Part shown: positions 17,824 to 28,688 of the stretch, one piece after another
Layout of the letters: each line of letters begins with the position of its first letter
How positions within the stretch are numbered: the first letter of the stretch is position 1
DNA from: Cellulophaga sp. F20128
GTDB lineage: Bacteria > Bacteroidota > Bacteroidia > Flavobacteriales > Flavobacteriaceae
Reading direction: 5' to 3'
DNA: 64,000 nt
NCBI RefSeq assembly: GCF_023015805.1
Contig: NZ_JALKBA010000003.1
Coordinates: 275,208 to 339,207, forward strand
Made by a program: the position numbers and the translations under genes
The notes under the pieces: model-generated
Seen by the model: the letters and a program-made list of their open reading frames with translations, nothing else
Told to the model about the DNA's origin: nothing
Database searches by the model: none

Positions 17824-19791
17824 ATGAATAATAATCACGAAAAAATCCACCAGCACAATCAAATTTTTGGAAAGAAAACAGAACTCTATTTTGCCATTCT
17901 AAGTGGCGTCTTTTTGTCTATTGGTTTTTTGGTTGAAAAGGCAACGGAATTCCCCAACTGGATTCCGTCCTTATGTTACCTTTTTGCCTACTTTTTCGGG
18001 GGTTATTTTATTAGTATTGAGGCCTTTCAAAAGCTGACTAAAGGAGGTTTTGATATTGACTTTTTAATGATTGCGGCTGCTGTAGGTGCCGCATATATAG
18101 GCAGCTGGCCTGAAGGTGCTTTGCTTTTATTTCTATTTAGTTTAGGGCACGCACTGGAAAGCCATGCGATGAATAAAGCGAAAAAATCCATTGAAGCTTT
18201 AGGCCATTTGTCACCAAAATCAGCTGTGGTTAAACGCAATGGTAAACTAGAAGAGATTGCTATTGAGGAATTAAAGATCGGTGATGTTATTGTGGTAAAG
18301 CCGAATACAAAAATTGCTGCAGATGGCGTTGTAATAAGTGGGAGTAGTAGTGTTAATCAGGCTCCAATAACGGGCGAAAGTATGCCCGTAGATAAAACAT
18401 TTATGGCCTTTTCAGGAAATTTGCCAAAACTGAATGAGGTGGATAAAAAACATATTGTTTTTACAGGAACTATCAACGGTGATCACATGTTAGAAGTGAT
18501 AGTTCTTAAACTGAGTATGGACTCTTCGGTTTCAAGGTTAATTAAAATGGTTAGTGAAGTTGAAGCCCAAAAATCGCCAACACAACGACTTACCCTTAAA
18601 TTTGAAAAATGGTATGTACCTATAGTCATCCTTGTCGTTTTTTTATTGTGTTTTGCTTACCTGATTATAGATGAAAGTTTTGAGGAGAGTTTGTATAGAG
18701 CAATTACGGTTTTAGTGGCTGCAAGTCCCTGTGCGCTGGCCATATCAACTCCCAGTGCGGTTTTAAGCGGAATAGCTAGAGCTGCTCAAAAAGGGGTGCT
18801 GATAAAAGGAGGGAAAGCCCTAGAAGATTTAGGTTCCATAACGAGCATTGCATTTGATAAAACAGGAACCTTAACAGAAGGTAAACCAAAATTAACGAAT
18901 GTAATTCCGTTTCTTAACTATGATGAAATCGCTTTTGTAAAACTAGTTTTAGAAGTAGAAAGTTTAAGTAATCATCCATTGGCAAAAGCCATAGCACATG
19001 ATATAAAAACACAATACCAAATTGTACCTCAAAACAAGGCTTCCGATGTAAAAGCGATGCATGGAATGGGAGTAAAAGCATTTTATAACGCAGATGAAGT
19101 ATTCATAGGCAATGTGAAACTGATGCATATCTCAAATATAGAGGTGACTGAGCACGTAATCTCTAAAATGGGTAATCTATTAGATAATGGGCATACGGTT
19201 ATGCTTGTGGCATATCAACATCAAATTATTGGGCTTATAAGTGTTATGGATACTCCTCGAAAAAGTGCGGCAAGTACCCTGAGAAAATTGAAAGAAATAG
19301 GTATCAAACATATGATTATGTTAACTGGGGATCATCAAAATGTTGGTGATGCCATTGGCAGGCAAATTGGACTCACCGAAGTCAAAGGTAATTTATTGCC
19401 AGAAGATAAAGTTGAAGCGATAAAAACACTCTTGCAAAGAGATAAAAAAATTGCTATGGTAGGAGATGGAGTAAATGATGCACCCGCAATGGCTTTAAGT
19501 ACAGTTAGCGTTGCTATGGGAGCGGCTGGGAGTGATGTTGCGTTAGAAACAGCTGATGTTGCTTTAATGTCTGACAAAATAGAAAGATTACCATTTGTAA
19601 TTGGATTGAGTAGGGCATCCAAGCGAATTATTAAACAGAATATATTCATTAGTTTGGGTGTCGTTGTTTTGTTGGTTCCTGTAACTATCCTTGGTTTAAC
19701 AAACATTGGTTTGGCCGTTATTTTTCATGAAGGCTCAACGCTTGTAGTTGTATTAAATGCATTGCGTTTACTTCGTTATGAAACGAATTAA
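17824..19791 (+). CDS. P1B-4-type heavy-metal ATPase (SPC motif; Co/Fe/Zn efflux)
   Basis: 655 aa inner-membrane pump. Has TGES (183-186), phosphorylated Asp345 in DKTGTLTEG, an HP locus near SNHPLAKA, and GDGVNDAPA. The membrane metal motif is SPC (301-303), not CPC, and the last helix has HEGST (635-639). Together with the absence of an N-terminal metal-binding domain this defines the P1B-4 group (CoaT, CtpD, PfeT), which exports Co2+, Fe2+ or Zn2+ rather than the Cd/Zn/Pb profile of ZntA. Ferritin nearby fits an iron role. Preceded by a 163-bp gap. Confidence 0.88.
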   Translation: MNNNHEKIHQHNQIFGKKTELYFAILSGVFLSIGFLVEKATEFPNWIPSLCYLFAYFFGGYFISIEAFQKLTKGGFDIDFLMIAAAVGAAYIGSWPEGALLLFLFSLGHALESHAMNKAKKSIEALGHLSPKSAVVKRNGKLEEIAIEELKIGDVIVVKPNTKIAADGVVISGSSSVNQAPITGESMPVDKTFMAFSGNLPKLNEVDKKHIVFTGTINGDHMLEVIVLKLSMDSSVSRLIKMVSEVEAQKSPTQRLTLKFEKWYVPIVILVVFLLCFAYLIIDESFEESLYRAITVLVAASPCALAISTPSAVLSGIARAAQKGVLIKGGKALEDLGSITSIAFDKTGTLTEGKPKLTNVIPFLNYDEIAFVKLVLEVESLSNHPLAKAIAHDIKTQYQIVPQNKASDVKAMHGMGVKAFYNADEVFIGNVKLMHISNIEVTEHVISKMGNLLDNGHTVMLVAYQHQIIGLISVMDTPRKSAASTLRKLKEIGIKHMIMLTGDHQNVGDAIGRQIGLTEVKGNLLPEDKVEAIKTLLQRDKKIAMVGDGVNDAPAMALSTVSVAMGAAGSDVALETADVALMSDKIERLPFVIGLSRASKRIIKQNIFISLGVVVLLVPVTILGLTNIGLAVIFHEGSTLVVVLNALRLLRYETN

Positions 19792-19900
19792 ATAGAATTT
19801 AAAAACAATACTTATTAAAAAAGGGGTTAAGAACTGATATTTGTCATATTTTTAGAGTTAACTTCTAAGTAATTTAGCTAAAACACTTAATTTTTAAGCC

Positions 19901-20356
19901 ATGATTAGAACTTTAAATCAGAAAGAAAACACCAAGATTCTAGAATCTAATTATATCGGTAATTTATCCTATATCTATAGAGATAGACCTTATGTAGTGC
20001 CAATTACTTATTATTTTGATAAAGAAAATAACGTGATACTTGGGTATTCTGCTGAAGGTCATAAAATAAAAGCCATGCGTAAAAATAACAATGTTTCTCT
20101 AGGTGTTTCAGAGGTGGAATCTGTAAATGATTGGGAGTCAGTTTTGGCTCAGGGTAAGTTTGTAGAACTATCGGGAAGTGAAGCAAAAGCGAAACTTCAT
20201 ATTTTTTCCTTGGGTGTCAAAGATTTAATTATCAACAAAGAACAACGAAAATTAGATTATATAAGTGAATTTTCAAGCAAAATATATACGGATGATTTCC
20301 CTGTAGTTTTTCAAATTAAAGTGGAAGAACTTACGGGTAGAATGCGACGGAATTAG
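19901..20356 (+). CDS. Pyridoxamine 5'-phosphate oxidase-fold protein
   Basis: 151 aa split-barrel flavin-binding family: early ILESNYIGNLSYIYRDRPYVVPITYYFD, then GHKIKAMRKNNNVSLGV and the WESVLAQGKFVEL strand. Members of this short branch bind FMN, F420 or heme and act as reductases or nitroimidazole-type oxidoreductases; the exact cofactor is not readable. Similar genes are stress-induced beside usp genes in other bacteria. Followed after 34 bp by a lipoprotein gene. Confidence 0.85.
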   Translation: MIRTLNQKENTKILESNYIGNLSYIYRDRPYVVPITYYFDKENNVILGYSAEGHKIKAMRKNNNVSLGVSEVESVNDWESVLAQGKFVELSGSEAKAKLHIFSLGVKDLIINKEQRKLDYISEFSSKIYTDDFPVVFQIKVEELTGRMRRN

Positions 20357-20390
20357 GGAATTCAAAGCCTAAAAAAACTAAATTAAACGA

Positions 20391-21290
20391 ATGAAATATA
20401 CCTATCTTATTGTAGTAATGCTACTCTTTTTTAATTGTAAACGTAACAGTCCTGATGAAAAAAATGGGAATGCAAACAAGACAGAAGATGTAAAACAATT
20501 AGGTAGTGATACCTTACAAAATGATGCTGTAGTACCTACCTACCAAAATATTGAACTCACCGATGTAGACAAATCAATTACTATAGAATTGAAACAAAAA
20601 ACACTCATTGAGAAAAAGGACGAAAGAGAGGAGCTTCAAGAATTGATTATTAATAAATCGTACATTAACGCTACTAAGGATTTTACTGTTAATTTCACCT
20701 ATCCTTTGCTCAATGAATCATACAAAGATTCACACCGCAACTTCAATGAGTTTATAACCGACCATTATGTGAATATTACGGCAACTGAAGCCGATATATT
20801 AGAGAGTAAATCACTTTGCGATAGTATTGAAGCTGAAAATTTCAGAGAAGAACGGCTTATCGATTATAAAATTTATAATGTTAATGATCGGCTTGTAAGT
20901 GTGCTATTTTATAAAGAGAATTTTTACTCGGGTGCCATGCATCCGAGTTATACCTTTGATTGTTTTAATTTCGATTTAAATGAAGGAGTTTTTATGACCT
21001 ATGAAGATTTCTTTGTTCAAGGGTCTGAAAATGAAGTATTGGAAATTCTCAATGAGAAGATCACTGCCAAAATACAAAGTGGGGACATGTATTACGATTG
21101 TTGGGAAGTATCTAGTGCTGATTTTTTAGTCAGTAAAAACAACTTTGTACTCAATGAAACCAATATCGAATTTTATTTTGATGATTGTGTCATGTGTCCC
21201 TCCTATACGGGTTCATATTCTATTGAAATTCCGCTGGTAGATTTTATGTCCGTTTTAAAAAAATACGAATTAAACCCGTTGTTGTTATAG
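20391..21290 (+). CDS. Lipoprotein with DUF4163/DUF3298 (PdaC/RsiV-like) domains
   Basis: 299 aa. Signal peptide ending in lipobox LLFFNC (Cys17), then a low-complexity linker to about 50. The body resembles DUF4163 plus DUF3298 (NFTYPLLNESYKDSHRNFNEFI; YSGAMHPSYTFDCFNFDLNEGVFMTYEDFF), the fold found in PdaC and RsiV. In RsiV it binds lysozyme; here the ligand is unknown. Expected in the periplasm or outer membrane. Confidence 0.75.
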   Translation: MKYTYLIVVMLLFFNCKRNSPDEKNGNANKTEDVKQLGSDTLQNDAVVPTYQNIELTDVDKSITIELKQKTLIEKKDEREELQELIINKSYINATKDFTVNFTYPLLNESYKDSHRNFNEFITDHYVNITATEADILESKSLCDSIEAENFREERLIDYKIYNVNDRLVSVLFYKENFYSGAMHPSYTFDCFNFDLNEGVFMTYEDFFVQGSENEVLEILNEKITAKIQSGDMYYDCWEVSSADFLVSKNNFVLNETNIEFYFDDCVMCPSYTGSYSIEIPLVDFMSVLKKYELNPLLL

Positions 21291-21522
21291 GTGTGATATT
21301 CCCTGAATTTTTAAGAGAAAATAGATATATATTCCGTGGGCTCCATAGCAGTCTGAATTAAATAGAATCAAACAAGTTAACCCCTTAAACTCCAAGCAAA
21401 GGTTACTTAAAATTTTTATTTTTCCCGTCAATTCTTTGCTTTTTTGGGTTAATTTATAGCCTTTATTATTTCTATTTTTGAGTAATCAATAATTTATTAT
21501 TAATCTTTAAAAACAGAAAATT

Positions 21523-21708
21523 ATGAACTCTAAAATAATAGAAGGTAAGTGGAATCAAGTAAAAGGTAAATTAAAACAAAAATATGGCGATTTAACCGAT
21601 AAAGATCTTACTTATGCAGAAGGTAAATTTGATGAAATGCTTGGTAAACTGCAGGAAAAAACAGGAAGAACCAAGGAACAATTACAGGAAGAAATAGGCA
21701 AGTATTAA
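21523..21708 (+). CDS. CsbD family stress protein
   Basis: 61 aa, hydrophilic. [43 protein letters not shown] is the complete CsbD signature. General-stress protein, function unclear. TATTTTTG at 21473-21480 matches the -7 element with a 42-nt leader; a strong terminator follows, so it is a single-gene transcript. Confidence 0.92.
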   Translation: MNSKIIEGKWNQVKGKLKQKYGDLTDKDLTYAEGKFDEMLGKLQEKTGRTKEQLQEEIGKY

Positions 21709-21737
21709 GGCGCCATATAATTTCTAACGACTAATTT

Positions 21738-21771
21738 AAAAACCTCCAATAATTGATTATTGGAGGTTTTA
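21738..21771 (+). terminator. Rho-independent terminator after csbD
   Basis: AAACCTCCAATAA-TTGA-TTATTGGAGGTTT stem-loop followed by TTATTGTTT; perfect 13-bp stem with a 4-nt loop. Confidence 0.85.
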
Positions 21772-21900
21772 TTGTTTAAAATATCATTTTTAACAATATT
21801 GTTTACCTCAAAACAGTGCAAATCTTCTGAGAATAAAAATGAATTTATTCACCCGGGTAAGTACGAGTATATAATTATTACGATAAAAAAATTATAGGAT

Positions 21901-23253
21901 ATGAAAGAAGAAAGTTATGATGTTTTTGTTATAGGGAGTGGTACTGCAGGTAAATTGGTTGCCGAAAATTGTGCCCGCGAGGGCTTAAAAGTTGCTATTG
22001 CTGAAAATAGGGAATATGGTGGTACTTGCGCTAACCGAGGATGTGACCCTAAGAAGGTACTGTTAGGGCCTACTGAGATTATTCAACGAACTAATGATAT
22101 GGTAGGTAAGGATATATTTAGACCATTAAAACTGAACTTTAAAAAGCTTCAAAAGTTTAAGAAATCTTTTACCACAGACGTTTCTAAAAATACAAAAGAA
22201 GGTTTTGAGAAGTTAGGTATAAAAATGTTTTATCAAACTCCAGAATTTATTGATAAAAAAGTATTGAAAATTGGAGATACTCAAGTTTTAGCTGATAAAA
22301 TTATAATAGCAACAGGAAATATTCCAAGAGCTTTGGATATTAAAGGGAGTGAATATTTAAAAAATAGTGATGACTTTCTTTTACTGAAGAAAGTGCCGAA
22401 AAAAGTTGTATTTATTGGCGCAGGATATATCGGTATGGAATTCGCTCATCTTGCGGCAAGGGCAGGGAGTAAGGTTGTTGTTATTGATGAAGGTCAAGGT
22501 TCTTTACAAAAGTTTGACAAAGATTTAGTCTCCTTGTTAGAATCTACTTCTCAAAAGCTAGGAATTCAATTTATTTTTAATGCAGGCGTAAATTCAGTTC
22601 AAAAAAACAAAAAGAAACTGGAGATTGAATATACTATTGATAACAAAACAAAATTCAAAAAGGCTGATATTATTTACAATACAACTGGTAGAGTGCCTTC
22701 TATTTCTATGCTCAATTTAGAAGTTGGAGGGGTAGATTATAACGCCAAGGGAATAGCAGTTGACAATTATCTAAGAAGTAAATCAAATAAGGATGTGTAT
22801 GCTTGTGGTGATGTTTCAGATTTTAGTTTATCACTAACACCTTTATCAGGTATTGAGGGAAATATCGTTTCCAAAAATATTATTAATGGAAATAAGCATA
22901 AAATTGAAATTCCTTTAGTTCCAACGGTTGTTTTTACAATCCCTAATTTGGCATCAGTTGGATACGCTGAAGAGGAAGCCAAGAAACGGTATAAAAATAT
23001 TTCAGTTAAGTATGGTGAAATATCGGGTTGGTTTAATAATAAACGTATAAATGGCGATGCCTACGCTTATAAAATTATTATAAATGATAGGACCAATTTA
23101 ATCGTTGGTGCCCACATATTAAGTCCAGAGGCTGCTGAAATTATTAACCTTTTTACATTGGCGATGAATGCTAATATAAAAATTGACGTTTTGAGAAAAA
23201 TGATATTTACATATCCTTCTTGGAGTAATGATATTAAAAGTATGCTGTCTTAA
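21901..23253 (+). CDS. FAD/NAD(P)-dependent pyridine nucleotide-disulfide oxidoreductase with altered C-terminus
   Basis: 450 aa of the glutathione reductase/dihydrolipoamide dehydrogenase superfamily. FAD site IGSGTAGKLVAENCA (11-25), redox pair Cys43-x4-Cys48 in GGTCANRGCDPKK, NAD(P) site FIGAGYIGMEFAHLAA and YACGDV. The C-terminal dimer domain ends FTYPSWSNDIKSML where family members have an HPTxSE-type His-Glu dyad; the His is absent (Tyr) and Asp replaces Glu. A disulfide substrate that needs the base may not be used. Flanked by a stress gene (csbD) and ferritin. Confidence 0.85.
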   Translation: MKEESYDVFVIGSGTAGKLVAENCAREGLKVAIAENREYGGTCANRGCDPKKVLLGPTEIIQRTNDMVGKDIFRPLKLNFKKLQKFKKSFTTDVSKNTKEGFEKLGIKMFYQTPEFIDKKVLKIGDTQVLADKIIIATGNIPRALDIKGSEYLKNSDDFLLLKKVPKKVVFIGAGYIGMEFAHLAARAGSKVVVIDEGQGSLQKFDKDLVSLLESTSQKLGIQFIFNAGVNSVQKNKKKLEIEYTIDNKTKFKKADIIYNTTGRVPSISMLNLEVGGVDYNAKGIAVDNYLRSKSNKDVYACGDVSDFSLSLTPLSGIEGNIVSKNIINGNKHKIEIPLVPTVVFTIPNLASVGYAEEEAKKRYKNISVKYGEISGWFNNKRINGDAYAYKIIINDRTNLIVGAHILSPEAAEIINLFTLAMNANIKIDVLRKMIFTYPSWSNDIKSMLS

Positions 23254-23620
23254 GCAGATTTATTTGAAGTGGACAAAAGAGCCATAAACTAAAATTAAGG
23301 GTGCTTTTAACCGCCAAACATAGCAAGGTAATTCCTTGTGGCAATTAACACTTAATATTTAATTCCTTTGATTCTATTGGTATGCATCGTGGTAGCTATA
23401 ATTCATTGGAATATGATTTCTGTTATTATAAAACTCCAGATAAAAGAAGAATTATTTACTTGTTAATAATTCTCTATTTATCTGGAGATCAATAGTCCTC
23501 ACTATTTTAAACCTTTTTTCTACTATAGGTGAATACATCCTTGGATGCAAATTTCAGGCATTCATTCTATGAATATTAAACTCCAATAGTTCTTTTGAAT
23601 CTCTGCCAACATATAGCATA
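23254..23620. other. Convergent intergenic region, 367 bp
   Basis: Between the flavoprotein stop (23253) and ferritin stop (23621). It contains the long imperfect hairpin at 23434-23487. No ORF of note. Confidence 0.5.
23434..23487. repeat. Long imperfect hairpin in a convergent intergenic region
   Basis: Outer stem CTCCAGATAAA (23434-23444) pairs with TTTATCTGGAG (23477-23487); a 3x3 internal loop follows; inner stem AGAATTATT (23448-23456) pairs with AATAATTCT (23465-23473); loop of 8 nt. Twenty perfect base pairs in total. No T-run on either side, so a classical terminator is not assured; a small RNA or MITE-like remnant is possible. Confidence 0.6.
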
Positions 23621-24163
23621 TTATAATTTCTCTTCTCTAGGAATAGTGGCATGTTGTGAAGCCGATGCTAAATCTTTATCCATTTCGTATAAATTTACAT
23701 TGTCCGTAACTTCTTTAGAGGCTAGGGTATACTTATCTATAAGCTCGTTTATTAAAGTTTCTTCTTCAATTTGCTCTTTAACAAACCATTGTCCAAAACT
23801 AAATGTTGCCCAGTCCTTTTCTTTATGAGCTAGATTAACGATTTTATCAATCTCTTTGGAATTGTCTATTTCATGTTTAAGTATTTTTTCTAAACAATCC
23901 CCAATATCTTTTGGGGCTTTAGGAGCCGCTTTAATAGTATCAATACTTATACTGCCACCTCTATCCAAAATGTATTTTACGAATTTAAACATATGCTCGC
24001 GTTCCTCTTGCATATGTCTATATAGAAATTCAGAAACGCCCACAAAACTATTTTCTTCTGCCCAGCACCCAAACGAAAGGTAAACTTGAGCCTGATATGC
24101 TTCCCGTGTCATTTGTTCGTTCAACATTTTTTCCATTGCTGATGAAATTCTTTTTGTCTTCAT
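23621..24163 (-). CDS. Ferritin (non-heme, FtnA-type)
   Basis: 180 aa four-helix bundle. Ferroxidase ligands are visible: Glu21 in MTREAYQAQVYL, EEREH (53-57) and the later Glu/Gln of helix C-D (FGQWFVKEQIEEE). The ferritin length and YLSFGCWAEE motif distinguish it from bacterioferritin and Dps. Stores Fe(III) in the cytoplasm. TAATTTTG (24188-24195, minus) is a consensus -7 element; the inverted repeat TTTTGTT-N5-AACAAAA overlaps it (24174-24192). Confidence 0.93.
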   Translation of the reverse strand: MKTKRISSAMEKMLNEQMTREAYQAQVYLSFGCWAEENSFVGVSEFLYRHMQEEREHMFKFVKYILDRGGSISIDTIKAAPKAPKDIGDCLEKILKHEIDNSKEIDKIVNLAHKEKDWATFSFGQWFVKEQIEEETLINELIDKYTLASKEVTDNVNLYEMDKDLASASQHATIPREEKL

Positions 24164-24566
24164 TTTATATCCTTTTTGTTAAGTAAACAAAATTAGGAAG
24201 CGGACGTATAACGGCTTGTCTTAAATGGAGTAATGTGTAACGCATTTGAAAAAATGTGAATAAAAATAAAGAATACTATAATGCAAAACTGAAGCAATTA
24301 AATTTTAGTTGTCATTTGTTTGTTGGAATTTTTTTAAGCCCTTGTAGTATGTTTTTTTAATCTAAAGCGCTTATTGAAAAAGAAATATTGATGCTTCTCC
24401 TCATTAAATTATGGTTGTTTTTTTTCTTAATGCCTAATGAGAACTATCTAAAGAATTCCTAAATAATATTGCAAACACTTTGGGAAGATATTTTATAGAA
24501 TTTGAAATGAAATAGAATAAAAAACACCTGCCTATAAATAAAAGTCAGGTGCTTCTTTTAATGGAG
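24164..24566. other. Intergenic region, 403 bp
   Basis: Holds the ferritin promoter (24174-24195) and the terminator of the small membrane protein gene (24521-24558). The central part, about 24230-24510, is AT-rich with no ORF or RNA gene that I can support. Confidence 0.5.
24521..24558 (-). terminator. Rho-independent terminator of the lmo0937-type gene
   Basis: On the minus strand GCACCTGAC...GCAGGTGT stem-loop followed by TTTTTTATTC, beginning a few bases after the stop at 24567. Confidence 0.75.
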
Positions 24567-25845
<1,279 letters not shown>

Positions 25846-25874
25846 AATCGTTTGTGTACGTTAAAGTTCTTTGT

Positions 25875-26021
25875 TTATTTTTCTTTGATCATTTTAATAA
25901 TTAAGCTAATAACTGCAGCTAGTAATACAAAATGTATTAAGAGTCCTAAGCCATAAATAAAAAAACCAATTGCCCAGATTATTAAAAATAGTATTGCTAA
26001 GCCGTATAGTATTTTAGACAT
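25875..26021 (-). CDS. Small membrane protein, lmo0937-like
   Basis: 48 aa with ATG at 26021: two hydrophobic helices (about 5-27 and 28-43) and a basic tail KMIKEK. Same size and layout as the 24567 gene, starting MSKILYGLAILFLIIW. It sits 29 bp upstream of the AraC gene and 27 bp downstream of another small ORF, all on the minus strand. Confidence 0.65.
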   Translation of the reverse strand: MSKILYGLAILFLIIWAIGFFIYGLGLLIHFVLLAAVISLIIKMIKEK

Positions 26022-26048
26022 AATCAATTGTATAACATATTCCAAGAT

Positions 26049-26195
26049 TTACTGTTTTTCAAAAGCCTTAGATTCATTATTAGAAACTAACATAGTGTTG
26101 GTGTTAGCTTTAGCTCGTACTGCTTTGGTCTGATCTTTTTGATAAACTCTTCCCACTCTTGAGAATTGCTGCTGATTTGAGTTCCGATTTTCCAT
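26049..26195 (-). CDS. Hypothetical 48-aa hydrophilic protein
   Basis: ATG at 26195, polar and basic (starts MENRNSNQQQFSRVGRVYQK), no membrane segment. It lies 27 bp upstream of the small membrane protein gene on the same strand, suggesting a short operon with the AraC regulator. No family recognised; coding status rests on position and frame. Confidence 0.35.
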   Translation of the reverse strand: MENRNSNQQQFSRVGRVYQKDQTKAVRAKANTNTMLVSNNESKAFEKQ

Positions 26196-26513
26196 AAGGG
26201 TTCTATTTTCCGTTGTATAGGCTTATTTGCTTTCCTATACTACAAATGTCAAACTTTACCTCCCTTACTGCCTTACAGAGTTTTATGATTATGTTATATA
26301 ATTAATGGTTTTTCTTACAAATGAGATGTGCTTTGATGGTGATTTCCTAGATTTAAGATCTTTTTAAGTGTCTTAGATAGGGCTACCTTAACATCTGAAT
26401 GCTAAGGAATTTTGAATTGATTGTAGAAAGAATTAAGTAAATAGGATTATACCTAGAAGTCACTAAACAGTGGAATTCTTTAGGTAAAATTAAGAGTATA
26501 CAAGAAAAATTAT
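26196..26513. other. Intergenic region, 318 bp
   Basis: Between the small-ORF cluster and the histidine kinase stop. No ORF, RNA or convincing hairpin seen. Confidence 0.4.
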
Positions 26514-28682
26514 CTAGACTGGAAGATAAATGTAGAAGGTTGAACCTATGCCAATTTTACTTGTAGCACATATATAACCGTGATGGTTGTCAACTATTTT
26601 TTTACAGATAGCAAGACCAATTCCGGTACCTGAATATTCTGTTTTTTGATGTAAACGCTCAAAAATATTAAATATTTTTTCAGCATTTTCTTGCTCAAAC
26701 CCAATGCCGTTGTCGCTAATTTTTATTTCATAATAGGCATTTTCAGTATTTTTAAAAGGTGTAGGCAATTGGTTAGGCTTCACCTTAGTAGCATCAATTA
26801 CAATTAGAGCACCTTCGGTTAATTTTTTATACTTGATAGCATTTGAAATTAGATTGGTAAACAATTGCTCTATTTGAAATGGAATTCCATTTATTGTAGG
26901 GAGGTTATTTTCTACAATGGTTATATTACTTTCTTTAATACTTTCAGAAAGATTATCCTTTACCTTTTTCATTTTATTATTCAAATCGATGGCTTGTATA
27001 TCTTCAAGGGTATTGTCTATCCTGGAATAAGTCAATAAATTATTAATCAACAATTGCATCCGACCGGCAGAATTATCGATCTTGTCTAAATAATTCAAAC
27101 CTTTCTCTGAAAAGTTATTTCGTTCCGTCTCGGATAATAAGGAAATAAACATTTGAATTTTACGCAATGGTTCTTGCAAATCATGACTTGCTACCCGATT
27201 GAATGATTCCAGTTCAGCATTAGAAAGCTTTAAGGCTTTATTTTTTTGTTCCAGTTTTTTATCTTTTTTAATACTTTGTGTTATGTTTTGTATAACTCCT
27301 ACCATTTTTTTTGTGCCATTTTCGACAATCATTAAAGTGGTAGATTTAAAATACCTTCGCTTTCTGTCTTTTGTAATTATTCGATAAGTAACTTCCGTTG
27401 TTCCCTTTGATGATAAACCTTTGGCAAAAGATTTTTTAAATTTTTGTACATCCTCTGGATGAACATAGGTCATAAGATTTTCCAAACAGGGTTCAAAATC
27501 ACCGGGTTTCACACCTAACAGCCTATAGAGGTTATCTGACATATCTGTGACACCCATTTCTGGATAGGATGTAAAGCTGCCAATTTTGGCAACTACTTCT
27601 GCATTGTTTAATATTGCATTTTTTAAAAATAAACTTTCATTTAGTTTTTTTAAATTTTCACTGGCATGTTTTTCCTGACTAACATCAATTGTGGTCACAT
27701 TTACTCCCGTCTCTAATTTTGAAACGATACTTTTTAACCATACCTCCTCTTCCTTAAAAGTATAGGGCCGTGTAAGCTGACTCACTTTGCCAGTGTTTAA
27801 GCAGGTAACATACATCTCAAAAAGTCCATTGGTCATCGTAAGGGGGAAACTTTCAGATAACTTGGTTCCGATAATTTGTTGGGCAGGTATGCCTGTTATT
27901 TCTTCTATTTTATTGTTAGAGTATTCAAAAATAAAATCAATTACTTTTCCATTGTCATCTGTAACGGGTTTAAAATAATTTACGAGATTGTTACTGTTTG
28001 ATATAATATTATCTACAAACCCTTGAGCGCTTAGCAATTCTTTCCGAGAATTATTGATTTTTACAAAGGCTAACAAAAAGACGGTTAGTGAAAATAACAC
28101 CAGTAATAATGATATAAATGGCGTAAAAAAGGTCTCTGTTTTATAAGCATTTATTCGTTCTCTAAACAAGACATCTTTTTTTTGAGACATTCCTAGTTTA
28201 AGGCTTGCTAATTTTTGAAAGATGGATGCCATTTTTACCACTTCTGCCATTAATTTATCTTCAACATCTTCTTCTAAGAGTCCCCGATAGTTGTTTATAT
28301 TGTTTAGACTTATATCTAAACTATCTCTCCAATGATTAATGGTGTCTAAGTATTGACGTTGTTCAGGAATGTCCTGGGTGAGTTTAGCTAACTGTTTAAA
28401 AGAGGTTTCTGCCTCATTTTTATATACGCTATAAGTGTCTTTAAATGTGGAGTCATTTACAATTAAAGATTTATAGCCAGAAGCTTCAATTAGGCTGAAT
28501 TTGGAAAACAAGTTGTTTATTTCCTTATCCACGAGCAGAGAACCAGAAACCAGATCAGCAGAATTTCTCATATTAATGATCTGCCTATATGAAATACTAG
28601 AAAGCAATAACAACAAGGCTATGGCAATTACCAGTGCTATTTTATATGATTTAGTAGAAGATATTATTCCATTAAAATCCAT
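26514..28682 (-). CDS. Membrane sensor histidine kinase (CHASE3-like, two PAS, HisKA, HATPase)
   Basis: 722 aa. TM1 (about 14-31), periplasmic CHASE3-like helical domain (32-185), TM2 (about 187-207), two PAS domains (about 220-335 and 355-470; the second has the YRLLGVKPGDFEP...VHPEDV fold signature), then HisKA with phosphorylatable His500 in ASHDLQEPLRK and an HATPase (N-box LISNAIKYK, DNGIGF, GTGIGLAI). The DLQEPLR box is that of phytochrome-like kinases; no bilin or heme site is obvious. Follows its response regulator by 6 bp. Confidence 0.92.
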   Translation of the reverse strand: MDFNGIISSTKSYKIALVIAIALLLLLSSISYRQIINMRNSADLVSGSLLVDKEINNLFSKFSLIEASGYKSLIVNDSTFKDTYSVYKNEAETSFKQLAKLTQDIPEQRQYLDTINHWRDSLDISLNNINNYRGLLEEDVEDKLMAEVVKMASIFQKLASLKLGMSQKKDVLFRERINAYKTETFFTPFISLLLVLFSLTVFLLAFVKINNSRKELLSAQGFVDNIISNSNNLVNYFKPVTDDNGKVIDFIFEYSNNKIEEITGIPAQQIIGTKLSESFPLTMTNGLFEMYVTCLNTGKVSQLTRPYTFKEEEVWLKSIVSKLETGVNVTTIDVSQEKHASENLKKLNESLFLKNAILNNAEVVAKIGSFTSYPEMGVTDMSDNLYRLLGVKPGDFEPCLENLMTYVHPEDVQKFKKSFAKGLSSKGTTEVTYRIITKDRKRRYFKSTTLMIVENGTKKMVGVIQNITQSIKKDKKLEQKNKALKLSNAELESFNRVASHDLQEPLRKIQMFISLLSETERNNFSEKGLNYLDKIDNSAGRMQLLINNLLTYSRIDNTLEDIQAIDLNNKMKKVKDNLSESIKESNITIVENNLPTINGIPFQIEQLFTNLISNAIKYKKLTEGALIVIDATKVKPNQLPTPFKNTENAYYEIKISDNGIGFEQENAEKIFNIFERLHQKTEYSGTGIGLAICKKIVDNHHGYICATSKIGIGSTFYIYLPV

Positions 28683-28688
28683 AGTGAC

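Noticed and set aside
19335..19706. 123-aa ORF antisense to the P-type ATPase
   Set aside because: Shadow frame of the conserved GDGVNDAPA region.
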